The notes under the pieces: model-generated
Told to the model about the DNA's origin: nothing
The model's input: the letters and a program-made list of their open reading frames with translations, nothing else
Databases searched by the model: none
Part shown: positions 63,171 through 64,000 of the stretch, piece after piece
Numbering within the stretch: position 1 is the stretch's first letter
Layout of the letters: each line of letters starts with the position of its first letter
Program-made: the position numbers and the translations under genes
Source of the DNA: Nemertoderma westbladi
Lineage: Eukaryota; Xenacoelomorpha; Nemertodermatida; Nemertodermatidae
Direction of reading: 5' to 3'
DNA length: 64,000 bases
Assembly: GCA_032718475.1 (NCBI GenBank)
Contig: JAUCBJ010007594.1
Span: forward strand, 62,001-126,000

Positions 63171-63604
63171 CTCCGAGTAATCTGAAAGGATATCTAACCA
63201 AGACGATTCGTTTATGGATTGGAACCGGAACCTTCGAGTCGGATACAGATATTGCCGCAGATTGGCGAGGTAAGGTTATTCGTTTCGATGAGGATAAGGA
63301 TATAGAGAAGATTTGGCAACCTTCGGAAGAATTGTTGGATGAATGGACTAGGACGTTTAGATCGTTTCAGGAAAACGGTTATATGTTTTACGATAACGAG
63401 GGCGGCAGTCATCAGCAGAGTTTGACTTCTAAGACTATACAGATTAGAGCGGCGGACGGAGTCCTGCACGTTTTCAGTAGACAGAGGAGCGACAAACGAA
63501 TGCCGATACCTCCAGCGAATACAAAGCGACACCATCTTATCACCGATATAGTAAAGAAGATGGACCAAGCTTGTAATATTGACGCTAGAATGCTACCGAA
63601 GATG
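63101..63604 (+). CDS. ORF X part 2, shifted frame
   Basis: The open frame from about 63089 reads VHNVPPHIQDFKELDRAGAD, LTKTIRLWIGTGTFESDTDI and on to ANTKRHHLITDIVKKMDQAC and LPKM. There is no known motif. It follows part 1 directly after an apparent one-base frame change; no good GT/AG pair restores the frame there. At 63604 coding quality drops into a TGATTTTTGATTGATT repeat, after which the same frame resumes at 63667. Confidence 0.5.
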
Positions 63605-63666
63605 GTAAGAAACATGATTTTTGATGATTTTTGATTGATTGAATGATTTTTGATACTGTTGTAAAG
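63605..63666 (+). other. Possible 62-bp intron (or insertion) in ORF X
   Basis: The segment starts GTAAGA and ends GTAAAG, is AT-rich with repeated GATTTTTGAT, contains stops, and its removal joins LPKM to VGSGVREDL in phase 0. A microsatellite insertion would look similar. Confidence 0.45.
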
Positions 63667-64000
63667 GTTGGATCAGGAGTAAGGGAGGATTTAATTAGCG
63701 ACTTCGCCGGCATGACGGACAGCGATGACCGACTACCGACACCATACGTCGACACTCGACCTCTTATTCTGTGGTCTATAGAACAGGGATATTTTCGTGA
63801 GTATAATACTCAGAAGACTGGAACTGGATACATTTCCTACCTGTTATTCAATTGGGATTATAAGGAAGGTAAGAGAAACAAGTATATTGAAACTTATGGA
63901 GAAGGTGATACTCCAGATATGAGTGAGTTTGAATCACAGCTTAAATGGAGAGGATGCGTGTATTGGGCTATTACGTCACCTCCAAGAGCGGTCTTACAAT
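63667..64000 (+). CDS. ORF X part 3, running out of the window
   Basis: The open frame reads VGSGVREDLISDFAG, LPTPYVDTRPLILWSIEQGY and LLFNWDYKEGKRNKYIETYG to the window end with no stop. No domain is recognised. The total ORF X product would exceed 650 residues. Confidence 0.5.

Larger units (their letters stand above)
48780..64000 (+). mobile_element. Element 2: well-preserved BEL/Pao-type LTR retrotransposon with an extra 3' ORF, cut by the window end
   Basis: It contains a U3-like promoter (49.0-49.2 kb), a ~2-kb structured leader, a gag ORF (51460-53235), a spacer, a gag2-protease-RT-RNase H-integrase frame (54121-61317) with one in-frame TAG, a 0.66-kb spacer, and ORF X from 61977 to beyond the window. 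The domain order is that of BEL/Pao. The left limit is set where similarity to element 1 fades and is approximate. The 3' LTR must lie outside. The single nonsense codon and one frame change make it nearly intact and probably young. Confidence 0.88.

Overview
The window looks like a piece of an invertebrate animal nuclear genome. The evidence is intron-split extracellular-domain exons with GT/AG borders, several retrotransposon classes typical of metazoans (BEL/Pao, Ty3/gypsy-like, APE-type non-LTR), TTAA-flanked cut-and-paste relics, and many minisatellites and long G/C homopolymers. A marine invertebrate is a reasonable guess from the repeat and domain content; I cannot name the species. Nothing looks bacterial.

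Layout. (1) 1-10.6 kb, minus: a decayed BEL/Pao LTR retrotransposon (element 1) with its gag-to-integrase order still readable and its 5' leader at 7.4-10.6 kb. (2) 10.96-12.48 kb: a TTAA-flanked inverted-repeat element. (3) 12.6-16.5 kb: a 16-bp minisatellite of about 140 units, then 46-bp and 37-bp tandem arrays and pyrimidine-rich sequence. (4) 16.5-19.9 kb, minus: gag-like relics of another retroelement (element 3). (5) 20.1-36.1 kb: the best candidate host gene on the plus strand, with two exons of a fucolectin/tachylectin-4 (FTP) type domain and, about 13 kb downstream, two calcium-binding EGF exons. Its introns are filled with nested DNA transposons, a LINE end, and relics of an RT-bearing element. 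(6) 36.8-39.4 kb: a 42-bp array and Ty3 integrase debris. (7) 39.8-45.9 kb: a tandemly duplicated composite of Ty3 RT/RNase H and non-LTR RT, followed by the non-LTR endonuclease half. (8) 46.2-48.8 kb: two opposed gag relics. (9) about 48.8 kb to the window end, plus: a much better preserved BEL/Pao element (element 2), with a U3-like promoter, a 2-kb leader, a separate coiled-coil gag ORF, a gag2-protease-RT-RNase H-integrase ORF cut by one in-frame stop, and a further long unrecognised ORF (ORF X) after pol.

How the parts relate. Elements 1 and 2 are diverged copies of one family, placed head to head (5' ends inward) about 38 kb apart, so each helps annotate the other. Comparing them shows shared promoter boxes, shared splice-like sites in the leader, structured leader repeats, and the most unusual signal here: a roughly 20-nt hairpin module. 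Its core is AGRCT-TGCG-AGCCT or close variants. It recurs eight times in element 2 and three times in element 1, in two reading frames and once in non-coding DNA, and one copy lies inside ORF X. This ties ORF X to the element and suggests conservation or spread at the nucleic-acid level rather than for a peptide.

Limits: all homology calls are by eye. LTR ends are not proven because no 3' LTR of either BEL/Pao element lies in the window. No search, alignment or folding program was run.
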